Source: Streptomyces glaucescens
GTDB lineage: Bacteria > Actinomycetota > Actinomycetes > Streptomycetales > Streptomycetaceae
Reading direction: 5' to 3'
DNA length: 64,000 bases
Assembly: GCF_000761215.1 (NCBI RefSeq)
Contig: NZ_CP009438.1
Coordinates: forward strand, 2,933,501 to 2,997,500
Part shown: piece after piece, positions 17,421-25,496 of the stretch
Position numbering within the stretch: the stretch's first letter is position 1
How the letters are laid out: each line of letters opens with the position of its first letter
The notes under the pieces: generated by a model
Seen by the model: the letters and a program-made list of their open reading frames with translations, nothing else
What the model was told of the DNA's origin: nothing
The model's database searches: none
Position numbers and translations under genes: made by a program

Positions 17421-19513
17421 CCCGCGGGGCAGGCCAGCAGCTCGGAGATGCGGTCCGCGGTCACCGGCCGGGAGTACAGCCAGCCCTGGCCGGTGTCGCA
17501 GCCGATCCGGCGCAGTCGTCCGGCCTGCGCGGAGGTCTCCACGCACTCGGCGGTGACGGTCAGCCCGAGCCGGTGCGCGAGCTGGATCATCGCCTCGACG
17601 ATGACCTCGTCGGCGGGGCTGGCGTGGGCGCTGGTGTCCTCGTACTGGAAGCCGCGCACGAACGACCCGTCCAGCTTCAGCACGGACACCGGCAGCCGGC
17701 TGAGATAGGCGAGGTTGGAGTAGCCGGTGCCGAAGTCGTCGATGGCGATGCGCACACCCATGTCGCTGAGTGCCTGGAGGGTGCGCAGCGGGCGGCCCGA
17801 CGAGCCCATGACGGCGGACTCGGTCAGCTCCAGTTGCAGCAGGTGCGGGGCGAGACCGGTCTCGGCGAGCGTCTCGGCCACGTCCGCGACCAGGTCGGAG
17901 TCCCACACCTGACGGACCGCCACGTTGACGCTGACGAAGATGGGCGGCTCGTCGGGGTTCTCGAGCTGCCAGCGGCGGGCCTGGCGGCAGGCGGTGGCGA
18001 GGATCCAGCGGCCGAGCGGGACGATCGCGCCGTCCTCCTCGGCCAGTCCGATGAACCGGTTGGGCGTCAGGGTGCCGAACTGCGGGTGGTTCCACCGCAC
18101 CAGCGCCTCGACGCCGCTGAGGCGTCCGTCCGCCATGCCCACCAGCGGCTGGTACTCCAGGGTGAACTCGCCCCGGTCGATGGCCGGGCGCAGGGTGGAG
18201 GCGAGCGCCTGCCGGGTCATGCGGTGCGCGTTGCGCTCGGGGTCGAAGAGCGTCCAGCGGGCCTTGCCGTCGGCCTTGGCCCAGTACAGCGTGGTGTCGG
18301 CGGCCTGCATCAGACCGGTGGCGGTGGTTCCGGTGGCCTGCCGTTCGACGACCCCGATGGAGGCGGAGACGCTGAGCCGCTGCCCGGAGAGGTCGAACGG
18401 GGCCTGGAGGGCGTTGAGGACGGACTCGGCGAGGTCGGCCAGTTGCTCGGTGCCGGTGGAGTCCTCGACGAGCAGGGCGAACTCGTCACCGCCGAGCCGG
18501 GCGACCAGCGGCGCGCCGGAGCGGGTGTACCCGGCCTTCTCGGCGCAGCGGGTGAGCCGGTCGGCCACGGCGGCCAGCAGCCGGTCGCCGACGCGGTGGC
18601 CGAGGGTGTCGTTGATGGCCTTGAAGCCGTCGAGGTCCAGGTAGCACAGGCCGATCCGGCCGGTGCCGCCGCGGGGGGCGGACTCGGCGTCGAGGGCGGT
18701 GGAGAGACGCTCGAAGAAGAGGGTGCGGTTGGGCAGCCGGGTCACCGGGTCGTGCATCTGGAGGTGCCGCAGCTGCGCCTGGAGTTCGCGCCGTGCGCTG
18801 ATGTCGGTGACGGACAGCAGGACGCCGGGTGCGCCGTCGGCGAGCGGGGCGACGGTGATCTGCGCCCAGACGGCCGGCCCGTCGGGGTGCTTGAGGCGAC
18901 GGGTGCAGCGGAGTCTGGCCTGCCGGCCGCGCAGCACCTCGCGGTAGGCGTGCCAGGTGCGGGGGTCGGAGGCGAGGTCGAGCAGGTCGGCGGCGACGCG
19001 TCCGGTGAGCGCGCCGGGCGCGGTGCCGAAGAGGGCGGCGAGGGTCCCGTTGGCGGTGACGACCCGTCCCTCACGGTCGACGACGGCCATGGCGAGGGGC
19101 GCGGCGGCGAAGGCGGAGCGGTAGGAGTCGGCTCCGCGGGCCGGCCCGGCGTTCGCACCCGGACCCGAGCCGTCACCGCGGGACACGCCGGCGCCCGGAC
19201 CCGAGCCGTCACCGCCGGACGCGCCGGTGCCCGGACCTGTGTCCGCACCGCCGGGCGCGCCGGCCTCCGCGGCCGGGTTCCCGTGCTCACGGCCGGACCC
19301 GCCGTCCGCCGGGCCCGGGCCGTCGCCGCGGGACGGGACGACGGTCGTGTCCGCGTCCTCGCCCGGGGGCGCCGGAGCGGCGGTGTACACGTCCTCGCCC
19401 ACGCGCAGGAAGGCGACGGCGTCCGTACCACCCGATGCCCTCGGGTCACTGTCTGTGACGGCCGTACGGATGAGGTCTGCCGCGGGCGTCGGCCCTTCGG
19501 AGGTTCCGCTCAC
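17399..19513 (-). CDS. cdgA: PAS-GGDEF-EAL cyclic-di-GMP enzyme (CdgA-like)
   Basis: Cyclic-di-GMP turnover protein of 704 residues with no membrane segments. The N-terminus is a Gly/Pro-rich disordered region containing a 36-bp DNA tandem repeat (19158-19230; peptide GDGSGPGA). PAS follows (about 130-245), then GGDEF (about 250-420, with an intact RLGGDEFALL site) and EAL (about 430-690, with intact VEALVRW and IDDFGTGYSNLAYL). Both active sites look competent, so it could make or degrade c-di-GMP. No RxxD inhibitory site precedes GGDEF. The architecture matches Streptomyces CdgA, which affects development and antibiotic production through BldD. GTG 19513 has GGGAG at good spacing. Confidence 0.88.
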   Translation of the reverse strand: MSGTSEGPTPAADLIRTAVTDSDPRASGGTDAVAFLRVGEDVYTAAPAPPGEDADTTVVPSRGDGPGPADGGSGREHGNPAAEAGAPGGADTGPGTGASGGDGSGPGAGVSRGDGSGPGANAGPARGADSYRSAFAAAPLAMAVVDREGRVVTANGTLAALFGTAPGALTGRVAADLLDLASDPRTWHAYREVLRGRQARLRCTRRLKHPDGPAVWAQITVAPLADGAPGVLLSVTDISARRELQAQLRHLQMHDPVTRLPNRTLFFERLSTALDAESAPRGGTGRIGLCYLDLDGFKAINDTLGHRVGDRLLAAVADRLTRCAEKAGYTRSGAPLVARLGGDEFALLVEDSTGTEQLADLAESVLNALQAPFDLSGQRLSVSASIGVVERQATGTTATGLMQAADTTLYWAKADGKARWTLFDPERNAHRMTRQALASTLRPAIDRGEFTLEYQPLVGMADGRLSGVEALVRWNHPQFGTLTPNRFIGLAEEDGAIVPLGRWILATACRQARRWQLENPDEPPIFVSVNVAVRQVWDSDLVADVAETLAETGLAPHLLQLELTESAVMGSSGRPLRTLQALSDMGVRIAIDDFGTGYSNLAYLSRLPVSVLKLDGSFVRGFQYEDTSAHASPADEVIVEAMIQLAHRLGLTVTAECVETSAQAGRLRRIGCDTGQGWLYSRPVTADRISELLACPAGQAAGKP
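19445..19459. promoter_or_regulatory. Possible BldD-type box near the cdgA start
   Basis: GTCACTGTCTGTGAC is a perfect 5-bp-arm inverted repeat with a 5-base centre. Within it, TCAC-N5-GTGA fits the outer halves of the BldD consensus TNACNCWGNGTNA (7 of 9 fixed positions). It lies 55-69 bases inside the assigned coding region, so the match is suggestive only. Confidence 0.35.
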
Positions 19514-19824
19514 CGCTCGCTCCCGCAGTGCACTCGATCGTCGTCCGCGCAGGAAAGTGTGCCGATCATAGAGGCTGCCCTCCGGCCCTTCCAGCCACTG
19601 CCCGCCACTCAAGACATACCCACTTCGCGGGCGGATCGTTTCTGCCCACGGCCGGACGGGTTCGACGGTCTCCGACCACTGGTGACGTTCCGTGAGCACA
19701 TCGGGGGTGTCGCCTTCCGGACCGCTGTCGCGCCTCACTCGTCCGGGCCAGACAAACAGGACGCAGTACGACAATCTGCCACACGCTGGTTGCGGTGTCC
19801 CCCCGACCGCATCCGGAGGTCCTC
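19514..19824. other. Divergent intergenic region, cdgA-like / metalloprotease
   Basis: A gap of 311 bp between divergent genes. It must hold both promoters, but I cannot place -35/-10 pairs confidently. No small coding frame stands out. Confidence 0.5.
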
Positions 19825-21096
19825 GTGCCGCGTCCGCTCCCGCGCCCCCGACTGCGCAGCACCGCGGCCGTGTTCACCACCCTGGCGGCCCTCGCCGCGA
19901 CCTCCCTCTTCACCGGCCCCTCCGTCGCCGAGCCCTTCTCGGCGGCCCCCTGCGCCCTGCAGCGCACGAAGGTGCACCACTCGGAGGGCCTGGACACCTG
20001 GAACGCCGCCTATCCCCGGCCGGCCCGTTCGCTCGACGCGGTGATGGTCTTCCTGTCCTTCCCGGACTCCGAGCCGCTGACCACCCCGGCGGAGCTGACC
20101 GCGGATCACTTCCCGGTGACGAGCCGCTACTTCGCACAGGCGTCCTACGGCCGGTTCACGCTGCGCCCGCACCCGCTGCGCAACTGGATCCGGATGCCGC
20201 GCCCGTCCACGGCGTACGCCATACAGCGCGACTGGAGCGCCCCGCATCGCGCCGCCTATCTGCGCGACGCGCTCGCGGCCAGCGACCGGCAGGTGGACTA
20301 CTCGCGCTACGACGTCGTCTACCTCGTCGCCGATCCGCACGCGCCCGGCGTGGACTCGGACGCCACCAAGGTGGTCAATCTGGACAGTCCGCTGCGGGCC
20401 GACGGCGCGGACATCCGGCGGGTCGTCACCGTGTTCGAGAACCATCCGCCGGACCGGCTGGTCCTCGCCCACGAGACCGGTCACGTGTTCGACCTGCCCG
20501 ACCTCTACCACCGCCCGGCGGACGGCAAGGGCGACTGGGACACCCATGTCGGCGACTGGGACCTGATGGGCAGCCAGTTCGGCCTGGCGCCGGACCTCTT
20601 CGGCTGGCACAAGTGGAAGCTGGGCTGGCTGGAGGAGCGCCAGGTGGTGTGCGTGCCCGGCAGCGAGCCGGCCCGGCTGACCCTGGAGTCACTGGGTGCC
20701 GGCCCGGGTGTGCCGGCGACGGGGACCGCCGGGGTGCCCGTCTTCGGCTCCGGCCGCGGGACCAAGCTGGCGGTGGTGCGCACCGGCCCGGACCGGGTGC
20801 TGGCCTTCGAGGCGCGCGGCGCGGTCGGCAACGATCACGCCACCTGCCGGCAGGGGGTCCTGGTGTACCGGGTGCGCAACGGCGCCGAGTCCGGGGGCGG
20901 GCCGGTCCAGGTGCTGGACGCCCATCCGAGGACGGAGGCCTGCTGGGAGAACTCGGTCTACCCCGCGCTCGCCGACGCCCCCGTCGGGGTGGGCGAGAGC
21001 TTCACCGTGCCCGGCGAGGACGTCCGGGTCGAGGTCGAGGGACGGACGGCGTCGGGCGCGTGGACCGTCAAGATCTCGCCGGCGCGGGAGAGCTGA
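19825..21096 (+). CDS. Secreted M6-like zinc metalloprotease
   Basis: Predicted secreted metalloprotease of 423 residues. A Sec signal occupies the first 35 or so residues (LRSTAAVFTTLAALAATSLF). The zinc site is HETGHVFDLPDLYH, an HExxH-like motif with Thr in place of the usual third residue and a downstream ligand region (GDWDTHVGDWDLMGSQF). This matches immune-inhibitor-A-type M6 proteases. The C-terminal half is a beta-rich domain. GTG 19825 is chosen because GGAGG sits 5 bases upstream; GTG 19795 is in frame but lacks a ribosome-binding site. A bidirectional terminator follows. Confidence 0.85.
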   Translation: MPRPLPRPRLRSTAAVFTTLAALAATSLFTGPSVAEPFSAAPCALQRTKVHHSEGLDTWNAAYPRPARSLDAVMVFLSFPDSEPLTTPAELTADHFPVTSRYFAQASYGRFTLRPHPLRNWIRMPRPSTAYAIQRDWSAPHRAAYLRDALAASDRQVDYSRYDVVYLVADPHAPGVDSDATKVVNLDSPLRADGADIRRVVTVFENHPPDRLVLAHETGHVFDLPDLYHRPADGKGDWDTHVGDWDLMGSQFGLAPDLFGWHKWKLGWLEERQVVCVPGSEPARLTLESLGAGPGVPATGTAGVPVFGSGRGTKLAVVRTGPDRVLAFEARGAVGNDHATCRQGVLVYRVRNGAESGGGPVQVLDAHPRTEACWENSVYPALADAPVGVGESFTVPGEDVRVEVEGRTASGAWTVKISPARES

Positions 21097-21132
21097 CCGC
21101 GGTACGGGAAAACGGTGCCGGGAAACGCGAAA

Positions 21133-21158
21133 GGGCGTTCTCGGAATCGAGAACGCCC
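21133..21158. terminator. Bidirectional terminator, protease / tRNA-Lys
   Basis: Perfect 11-bp stem (21133-21143 and 21148-21158) with loop GAAT. On the minus strand it is followed by TTTCGCGTTTCC. It lies between the protease stop and the 3' end of the minus-strand tRNA. Confidence 0.85.
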
Positions 21159-21180
21159 AGGTCAGCGACCTTATCGCTAG

Positions 21181-21254
21181 TGCGCCGCCAGGGACTCGAA
21201 CCCCGGACCCGCTGATTAAGAGTCAGCTGCTCTAACCAACTGAGCTAGCGGCGC
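21181..21254 (-). tRNA. tRNA-Lys(CTT), copy 1
   Basis: A 74-nt cloverleaf read on the minus strand: acceptor GCGCCGC/GCGGCGC, D arm GCTC/GAGC, anticodon stem GCTGA/TCAGC with loop CTCTTAA (anticodon CTT), T arm CGGGG/CCCTG with TTCGAGT, discriminator A. CCA is not encoded. It is identical to the copies at 24586 and 28214. The first ten nucleotides overlap the stop region of the upstream minus-strand gene. Confidence 0.97.
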
Positions 21255-21817
21255 CTGCTGACGTCGTAGACCTTAGCATCCTGCTCGGCGGGAGGTGAAA
21301 TCGAAATCCGCACCGCCGCCCGGGCCACCCGGACCGCCGCCCAGAGCAGCACCTCCGGGCCGGGCAGCCAGGGGTGACGGGTGTCCGGAGCGACGATCCA
21401 GCGGGACCCTGCGCCGGTCGCGGCGGGCTCCGGGCCGGTCGGGGCGGGGACGGTCACGGCGTCGCCGTTGCCATGGCAGAGGAGTGGCGGGATCTCGCCG
21501 GTGCGGCCCTGGCAGCCCCACTCCTCCCACTCCATCAGCGAGGGCAGCCGGTGCGCCGTGCCCGGCGCGGCGAAGAGCAGCACCCGGCCCCGGTGCAGCG
21601 CCACCGGTCCGGAGCCGGGCCCTTCCTCCCAGAGCCGGTCCAGCATCCGGCGGCCGAAGACCGCGGGAGCGCTCACCACGTCGAAGACGGCACCGCAGGG
21701 CAGCACGACCGGGGCGTCCGGCCGCTCCTCCCACAGCGCGAGAGTGCTGCGCGGATACGTTCCTGCCGCCGAGGCGAGCCAGGAGGCTCCGTCGAGAGTC
21801 ACTGTGCTGCTGCTCAT
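21245..21817 (-). CDS. PrimPol-like hypothetical protein
   Basis: Protein of 190 residues. The segments VVLPCGAVFDVVSAPAVFG, GPVALHRGRVLLFAAPGTA and SRWIVAPDTRHPWLPGPEVLLWAAVRVARAA resemble the C-terminal part of actinobacterial bifunctional primase/polymerase domains (PF09250-like). The N-terminal acidic catalytic motifs of a true primase are not evident, so it may be a non-catalytic derivative. The last codons lie inside the 5' end of tRNA-Lys copy 1, so the mRNA and tRNA share sequence. It shares motif order with the 7722-8165 protein. Confidence 0.7.
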   Translation of the reverse strand: MSSSTVTLDGASWLASAAGTYPRSTLALWEERPDAPVVLPCGAVFDVVSAPAVFGRRMLDRLWEEGPGSGPVALHRGRVLLFAAPGTAHRLPSLMEWEEWGCQGRTGEIPPLLCHGNGDAVTVPAPTGPEPAATGAGSRWIVAPDTRHPWLPGPEVLLWAAVRVARAAVRISISPPAEQDAKVYDVSRRR

Positions 21818-21907
21818 GCCACCCAGGTCTACCCGCTGTGCCCGTCCGGTCTCACAGAGTTGCCGGAAACCGGGACAGCCGGGGCCGGGAGCGGGTATCG
21901 TGCCCGC

Positions 21908-21919
21908 CTGGCATATGCC
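21908..21919. promoter_or_regulatory. CTGGCATATGCC palindromic motif, copy 1
   Basis: The core GGCATATGCC is a perfect 10-bp palindrome that stands out in this GC-rich sequence. It lies about 90 bp upstream of the start of the 21245-21817 gene. A longer copy occurs at 23590-23603 upstream of the IclR gene. It could be an operator for a local regulator. Confidence 0.4.
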
Positions 21920-21929
21920 TGTGGATCAC

Positions 21930-22292
21930 TCAGACCGGCTCGGGCCCTCGCCCGTCCGCTCCCCGCAGCAGTTCCCGGCCGAACTCGACCATCTTCTTGG
22001 CGTAATCCTCGGTCCACTCGGCGCGCTCGGCGATGTCCGCGGTCGTCAGCCGGTCGAACCTGCGGGGATCGGCCAGCTGGGCCGCCGCGATCGCCTGGAA
22101 CTCGACGGCACGGTCGGCCGCCGCGCGGAAGGCGAGCGTCAGCTCGGTCGCCCGCGCCAGCAGCGCCCGCGGGTCGTCGAGGGACTCCAGGTCGAAGAAG
22201 TGCTCCGGATCGCCGGCCGCCTCGGCCGGCTCGAAGAGCAGGGGCGCGGGGCGTAGCCGCGGTTCGTTGCGACGCGGCGTGGGCTCCGCCAT
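21930..22292 (-). CDS. Small hypothetical protein, helical
   Basis: Protein of 120 residues with no signal or membrane helix. The N-terminus is basic and Pro-rich. The rest is helical, and the C-terminal part (RLTTADIAERAEWTEDYAKKMVEFGRELL) resembles a short helix-turn-helix unit, although the match is not strong. ATG 22292 is the only convincing start. No partner gene is evident. Confidence 0.65.
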   Translation of the reverse strand: MAEPTPRRNEPRLRPAPLLFEPAEAAGDPEHFFDLESLDDPRALLARATELTLAFRAAADRAVEFQAIAAAQLADPRRFDRLTTADIAERAEWTEDYAKKMVEFGRELLRGADGRGPEPV

Positions 22293-22545
22293 GTCGTGGC
22301 CTCCTCATACGGACGGAATGCGGGATACGGAACGGGAGGGACGCGGGATGCGGACGGGCCACGGGGGACCGCCGCCGGCCGCGGGCGGACCGCGGACGAG
22401 CGCGGGCCGGCCGCGCGGGGACCGCGGGTGGAACGGGTGGCCCGCCCCGTCGTGACGGCCGGACCACCCTCCATTGTCCCCCGTCCGCGCAAGGGGGCCG
22501 TAAGCGTCCGTCGCCGAGGAGGCCGTGAACGGCGACCGGACCGGG

Positions 22546-23277
22546 TCAGACCTGGACGATCGGCTCCCGGGTGAAGAGCGCGCCGAGGGCCGGGGCGTTC
22601 ACCCGGCGGTCGGCCAGCCGCAGCGCCTCCCAGGCCGTGACCTGGTTGCCGGTGAGCACCGGCTTGCCCAGGTCCTTCTCCAGCGAGGTCAGGTACGACA
22701 CCGTGTGCAGGGCGGTGTCCGGCAGCAGGACGGCCTCCGCCTCCGCGTGGTCGGCGGCGCGGGCCAGGGCGAACAGCTCGGCCTCGCCCCAGGCGCCCAC
22801 CTCGGCGGCGGTGCCGGTCCCGGAGGCGTGCACGGCGACCACCTCCAGGCCGCCGGCGCGCAGGAAGTCCGCGAAGAGCCCGGCGACACCGTCCGGATAG
22901 GTCGCCCCGACGGCGACGCGCCGCACCCCCAGCTCCCGGGCGGCGTGCACGAAGCCGAAGGACGTCGAGGAGGCCGGCATCCCGGCGGCGACGGCGAGGC
23001 CCCGGACCTGCTCGTGGGCCTCTTCCCAGCCGTACCCGAAGCTGCCGCTGGCGCTCGCCCACACCACCGCCTCGGCGCCCGTGTGCCGCAGCTCCTGGAC
23101 GCCCGCCGCCAGCCGCTCCGGGGAGCCCAGCACACGCAGCGCGTCCGCCCGGTGGGCGTCCTCCCCGAGGTCCGTGTGGACCAGGTCCACCCGGATGTCA
23201 CTGCCCAGCAGCTGCTCGATACGGGGATAGTCGTCCTCGGCCGAGTGGCCCGGGTAGAGGAATCCGAGTGCGGTCAT
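22546..23277 (-). CDS. Asp/Glu racemase-superfamily protein (maleate isomerase-like)
   Basis: Protein of 243 residues with the Asp/Glu/hydantoin racemase and arylmalonate decarboxylase fold, closest in pattern to maleate cis-trans isomerases. Visible segments include MTALGFLYPGHSAEDDYPRIEQLL, WASASGSFGYG where the first catalytic Cys usually lies (here Ser), STSFGFVHAARELGVRRVAVGATYPDGVAGLF and LLPDTALHT where the second Cys would lie (here Thr/Ala). Both catalytic Cys thus look replaced, so classical isomerase activity is doubtful. An IclR regulator gene is divergent 456 bp away and may control it. Confidence 0.75.
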   Translation of the reverse strand: MTALGFLYPGHSAEDDYPRIEQLLGSDIRVDLVHTDLGEDAHRADALRVLGSPERLAAGVQELRHTGAEAVVWASASGSFGYGWEEAHEQVRGLAVAAGMPASSTSFGFVHAARELGVRRVAVGATYPDGVAGLFADFLRAGGLEVVAVHASGTGTAAEVGAWGEAELFALARAADHAEAEAVLLPDTALHTVSYLTSLEKDLGKPVLTGNQVTAWEALRLADRRVNAPALGALFTREPIVQV

Positions 23278-23733
23278 GTCCAGCCTTCCTGCTGTCTGCG
23301 GCAGTGCGGGGGGCCACGCGCACACCGCCCGGTCCAGCACAGCCCGATACGGCCCCACCGCTCGGGTACCCCGTCGGCGCGGTGCCGCCCACATCTCACT
23401 TGGCCGGCCGAGACCACGGCATGCGGACGGCGGTGGACCCACGCCCTCCAGGCGGCGGGCGGCCGTGCGAGGTGGGCGGCCGTACGGGACGGGCGGCCGT
23501 GCGGGGCAGGTGCGCCACCGTGACGGCTGTCACATCCGACGGGCAGCACGGTCTCCGTCCTCGCGCACCGCACGCACTGGTGCATGCACCTGGCATATGC
23601 CAGCGCTCTACGCGCAGCTCACAGGGGCGGAATCTCGTCAACTGCCGCTCACTACAAGCCGCTTGCCGGTTATCGTGGAACCGGCCCGAACGCCGGGTCA
23701 CGGCACATTGACTGAGCGCACAGGGGGAACACC
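23278..23733. other. Long divergent intergenic region with palindrome
   Basis: A 456-bp gap between the racemase-like gene and the IclR gene. It holds the perfect 14-bp palindrome CTGGCATATGCCAG (23590-23603), 131 bp before the IclR start, and a relatively AT-rich segment around 23620-23690 where promoters are likely. I see no coding frame or RNA gene. Confidence 0.6.
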
Positions 23734-24492
23734 GTGGCGCTGAAGCACGAGCCGACCGCGCCGTACCACTCGGTTCAGGACGCCCTCCGCGTCCTGGAGA
23801 CGGTGGCACGGCATTCCACAGGTGTCACCGACACCGAGATCGCCCGCCACGCCGGCCTCGACACGGAGCGGCTGACCACCCTCCTGCGGATGCTGCGGCG
23901 CGAGGGCTACGTCGAGCAGGTGACCGACGGGGCGTACGTCACCGGCGCGGCCCTCGCCCGCCTGGGTTCCGCGCACGGCCGCGACCGGGCCCTGCGCGAC
24001 CACCTCCAGCACACCCTGGACCGGCTGCGGGACTCCGTGGGCGCCGCCGTCTACCTGAGCCGGTACGTCGACGGCGAGGTCCGGGTCACCCAGTACGCCG
24101 ACGGCCCGGCCACCCCCGCGGTCAACGAGTGGGTGGACTTCCGCTGCTCCGCGCACGCCACCGCGGTCGGCAAGAGCCTGCTGGGCCAGCTCGACCACAA
24201 GGGCCGGCTCGACCACCTGGCCCGGCACAGGCCGGCCCGGCTCACCTCGCGCACGATCACCAGTGACAAGCTGCTGCTCTCCCGGCTGGAGTCGCAGCCG
24301 CCGACGGTGCCGGTCCTCGACCTCCAGGAGTACGCGGTCGGCACGGTCTGCGCGGCCGTCCCGATCACCGCGGGCGCCACGGTCGGCTGCCTCGCGCTGT
24401 CCCTGCCGGTGGAGCAAGCCCATCGGCTCCGCCAGGCCGCGGACACCCTGAACCGGAACGCGGCGCCGGTCCTCCTCTCGCTCGCCATCTGA
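23734..24492 (+). CDS. IclR-family transcriptional regulator
   Basis: Regulator of 252 residues. The N-terminal winged HTH (about 10-75) includes SVQDALRVLETVARHSTGVTDTEIARHAGL and LLRMLRREGYVEQ. The effector-binding IclR domain (about 85-250) includes the segment CSAHATAVGKSLLGQL. GTG 23734 has AGGGGGA before it. It likely regulates itself and the divergent racemase-like gene. The palindrome CTGGCATATGCCAG between them is the obvious operator candidate. Confidence 0.9.
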   Translation: MALKHEPTAPYHSVQDALRVLETVARHSTGVTDTEIARHAGLDTERLTTLLRMLRREGYVEQVTDGAYVTGAALARLGSAHGRDRALRDHLQHTLDRLRDSVGAAVYLSRYVDGEVRVTQYADGPATPAVNEWVDFRCSAHATAVGKSLLGQLDHKGRLDHLARHRPARLTSRTITSDKLLLSRLESQPPTVPVLDLQEYAVGTVCAAVPITAGATVGCLALSLPVEQAHRLRQAADTLNRNAAPVLLSLAI

Positions 24493-24498
24493 TCCGCC

Positions 24499-24537
24499 CC
24501 TGGTCCCCGGTGGTCCGGAGCACCCCCGGGGACCAGG
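24499..24537. terminator. Terminator after the IclR gene, overlapping the tRNA promoter
   Basis: A perfect 12-bp stem (CCTGGTCCCCGG 24499-24510, complement 24526-24537) with a 15-base loop follows the IclR stop. Its right half runs into the -10-like TAGTAT (24538-24543) of the next tRNA gene, so terminator and promoter share bases. Confidence 0.7.
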
Positions 24538-24585
24538 TAGTATTTTCTTCGTCGCCGGCCGCGAAGAGCGGAAGGCGGGAGTCAT

Positions 24586-24659
24586 GCGCCGCTAGCTCAG
24601 TTGGTTAGAGCAGCTGACTCTTAATCAGCGGGTCCGGGGTTCGAGTCCCTGGCGGCGCA
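24586..24659 (+). tRNA. tRNA-Lys(CTT), copy 2
   Basis: A 74-nt cloverleaf identical to copies 1 and 3, anticodon CTT in loop CTCTTAA, no encoded CCA. The upstream 36 bp (24509-24544, ending at TAGTAT) match the region upstream of copy 3 at 28 of 36 positions without gaps, so the promoter was duplicated too. Confidence 0.97.
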
Positions 24660-24665
24660 CAGAAG

Positions 24666-24695
24666 AGGGCCCCCTCGCGAGAGCGAGGGGGCCCT
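24666..24695 (+). terminator. Terminator of tRNA-Lys copy 2
   Basis: Perfect 13-bp stem (24666-24678 and 24683-24695) with loop GAGA and TTT at its 3' end, just downstream of the tRNA. It may also terminate the convergent LPMO gene. Confidence 0.9.
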
Positions 24696-24707
24696 TTCCG
24701 TTGCCCG

Positions 24708-25313
24708 CTAGAACGTGACGTCCGAGCAGGCGTAGAAGGCGTTACCGGTGTCCGCGACCGTCCACACCGCCAGGATCACGTGCCGTCCGCTGAGCCCGGA
24801 CGGAATCGTGCCGCTGTGCGAGAGGGTCTGCGGCGGACGCTTGCCGCCGTACGGGACCGTCAGGAACGGTGTCAGGTTGAGGTCGGACCGGGACAGGTTG
24901 TGGTTCTGGTCCCAGCCCGGCTTGGTGATGTAGTACTTGAAGTCGGTCGTGGCGTGCATCGCCGTGAACTGCCAGCGGAAGGTGTAGCTCTGCCCGCCGT
25001 TGACCTTGGTGGCCGGCCAGGCGCCGCCCGACGGCGTACGCGGGGCGTCGAGCTGGGCGAACGGCGTGTTGTTGCCGGAGCAGAGCCGGCCGTCGGCGGG
25101 CCCGGAGGCCGGGAAGCCCTTGGGACCCTCGACGCTCTGCGGCTCCCACTGGATGGCGCCGCAGTTGGTGACCGTGCCGTTCTGGCACAGCTTCTGCCTG
25201 CTGATGGGGAGGTCGGTGTAGCCGTGGCCGCTGGCGCCGCCGGAGGAGAGCACAAGAGCTCCGGTCGTCGCCAGTCCCACCACGGCCGCGGACAATTTGG
25301 TCTTGGTGCGCAT
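24708..25313 (-). CDS. Secreted AA10 lytic polysaccharide monooxygenase (chitin-binding protein)
   Basis: Secreted copper monooxygenase of 201 residues that should oxidatively cleave chitin or a related beta-glycan. The signal peptide ends before His30 (SGHGYTD), so the mature protein starts with the catalytic His. His120 (TAMHATTDF) is the second His-brace ligand. Disulfide Cys and the terminal ACSDVTF match AA10 proteins. There is no extra binding module. A DasR-type site lies over the predicted transcription start. The position near cslA-glxA resembles S. coelicolor, where I recall the equivalent gene (SCO2833, called LpmP) being linked to tip glycan deposition; that link is from memory. 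Confidence 0.93.
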   Translation of the reverse strand: MRTKTKLSAAVVGLATTGALVLSSGGASGHGYTDLPISRQKLCQNGTVTNCGAIQWEPQSVEGPKGFPASGPADGRLCSGNNTPFAQLDAPRTPSGGAWPATKVNGGQSYTFRWQFTAMHATTDFKYYITKPGWDQNHNLSRSDLNLTPFLTVPYGGKRPPQTLSHSGTIPSGLSGRHVILAVWTVADTGNAFYACSDVTF

Positions 25314-25383
25314 GCTGCCGCTCCTGGTGAACGTGGGGGAGGTTCGGTGAGCCGTGCGGTGGCGCGGTTCACTTGGGTACCGC

Positions 25384-25432
25384 GTAGGTCTAGACCAAGG
25401 CCCAGGCTATTGCCGATAGTTGAACATGTCCA
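25384..25432 (-). promoter_or_regulatory. LPMO promoter with DasR-responsive element
   Basis: On the minus strand, TGGACA (25427-25432) and TAGCCT (25404-25409) are 17 bases apart, a good HrdB-type promoter. Directly downstream, 25384-25399 holds the palindrome GGTCTAGACC within a site matching 11 bases of the dre consensus ACTGGTCTAGACCAGT. DasR bound there would cover the start of transcription and be released by N-acetylglucosamine-derived sugar phosphates. Confidence 0.8.
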
Positions 25433-25496
25433 TACCAATCACCGGCCGGTTCCCGCGCGCCGCCCGCCGGCCCCCGCCCCGCCGCTCGCCCGCCGC

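Noticed and set aside
16913..20044. 1043-codon plus-strand frame across the cdgA-like gene
   Set aside because: Crosses several real genes, has no domain, and opposes intact GGDEF and EAL motifs.
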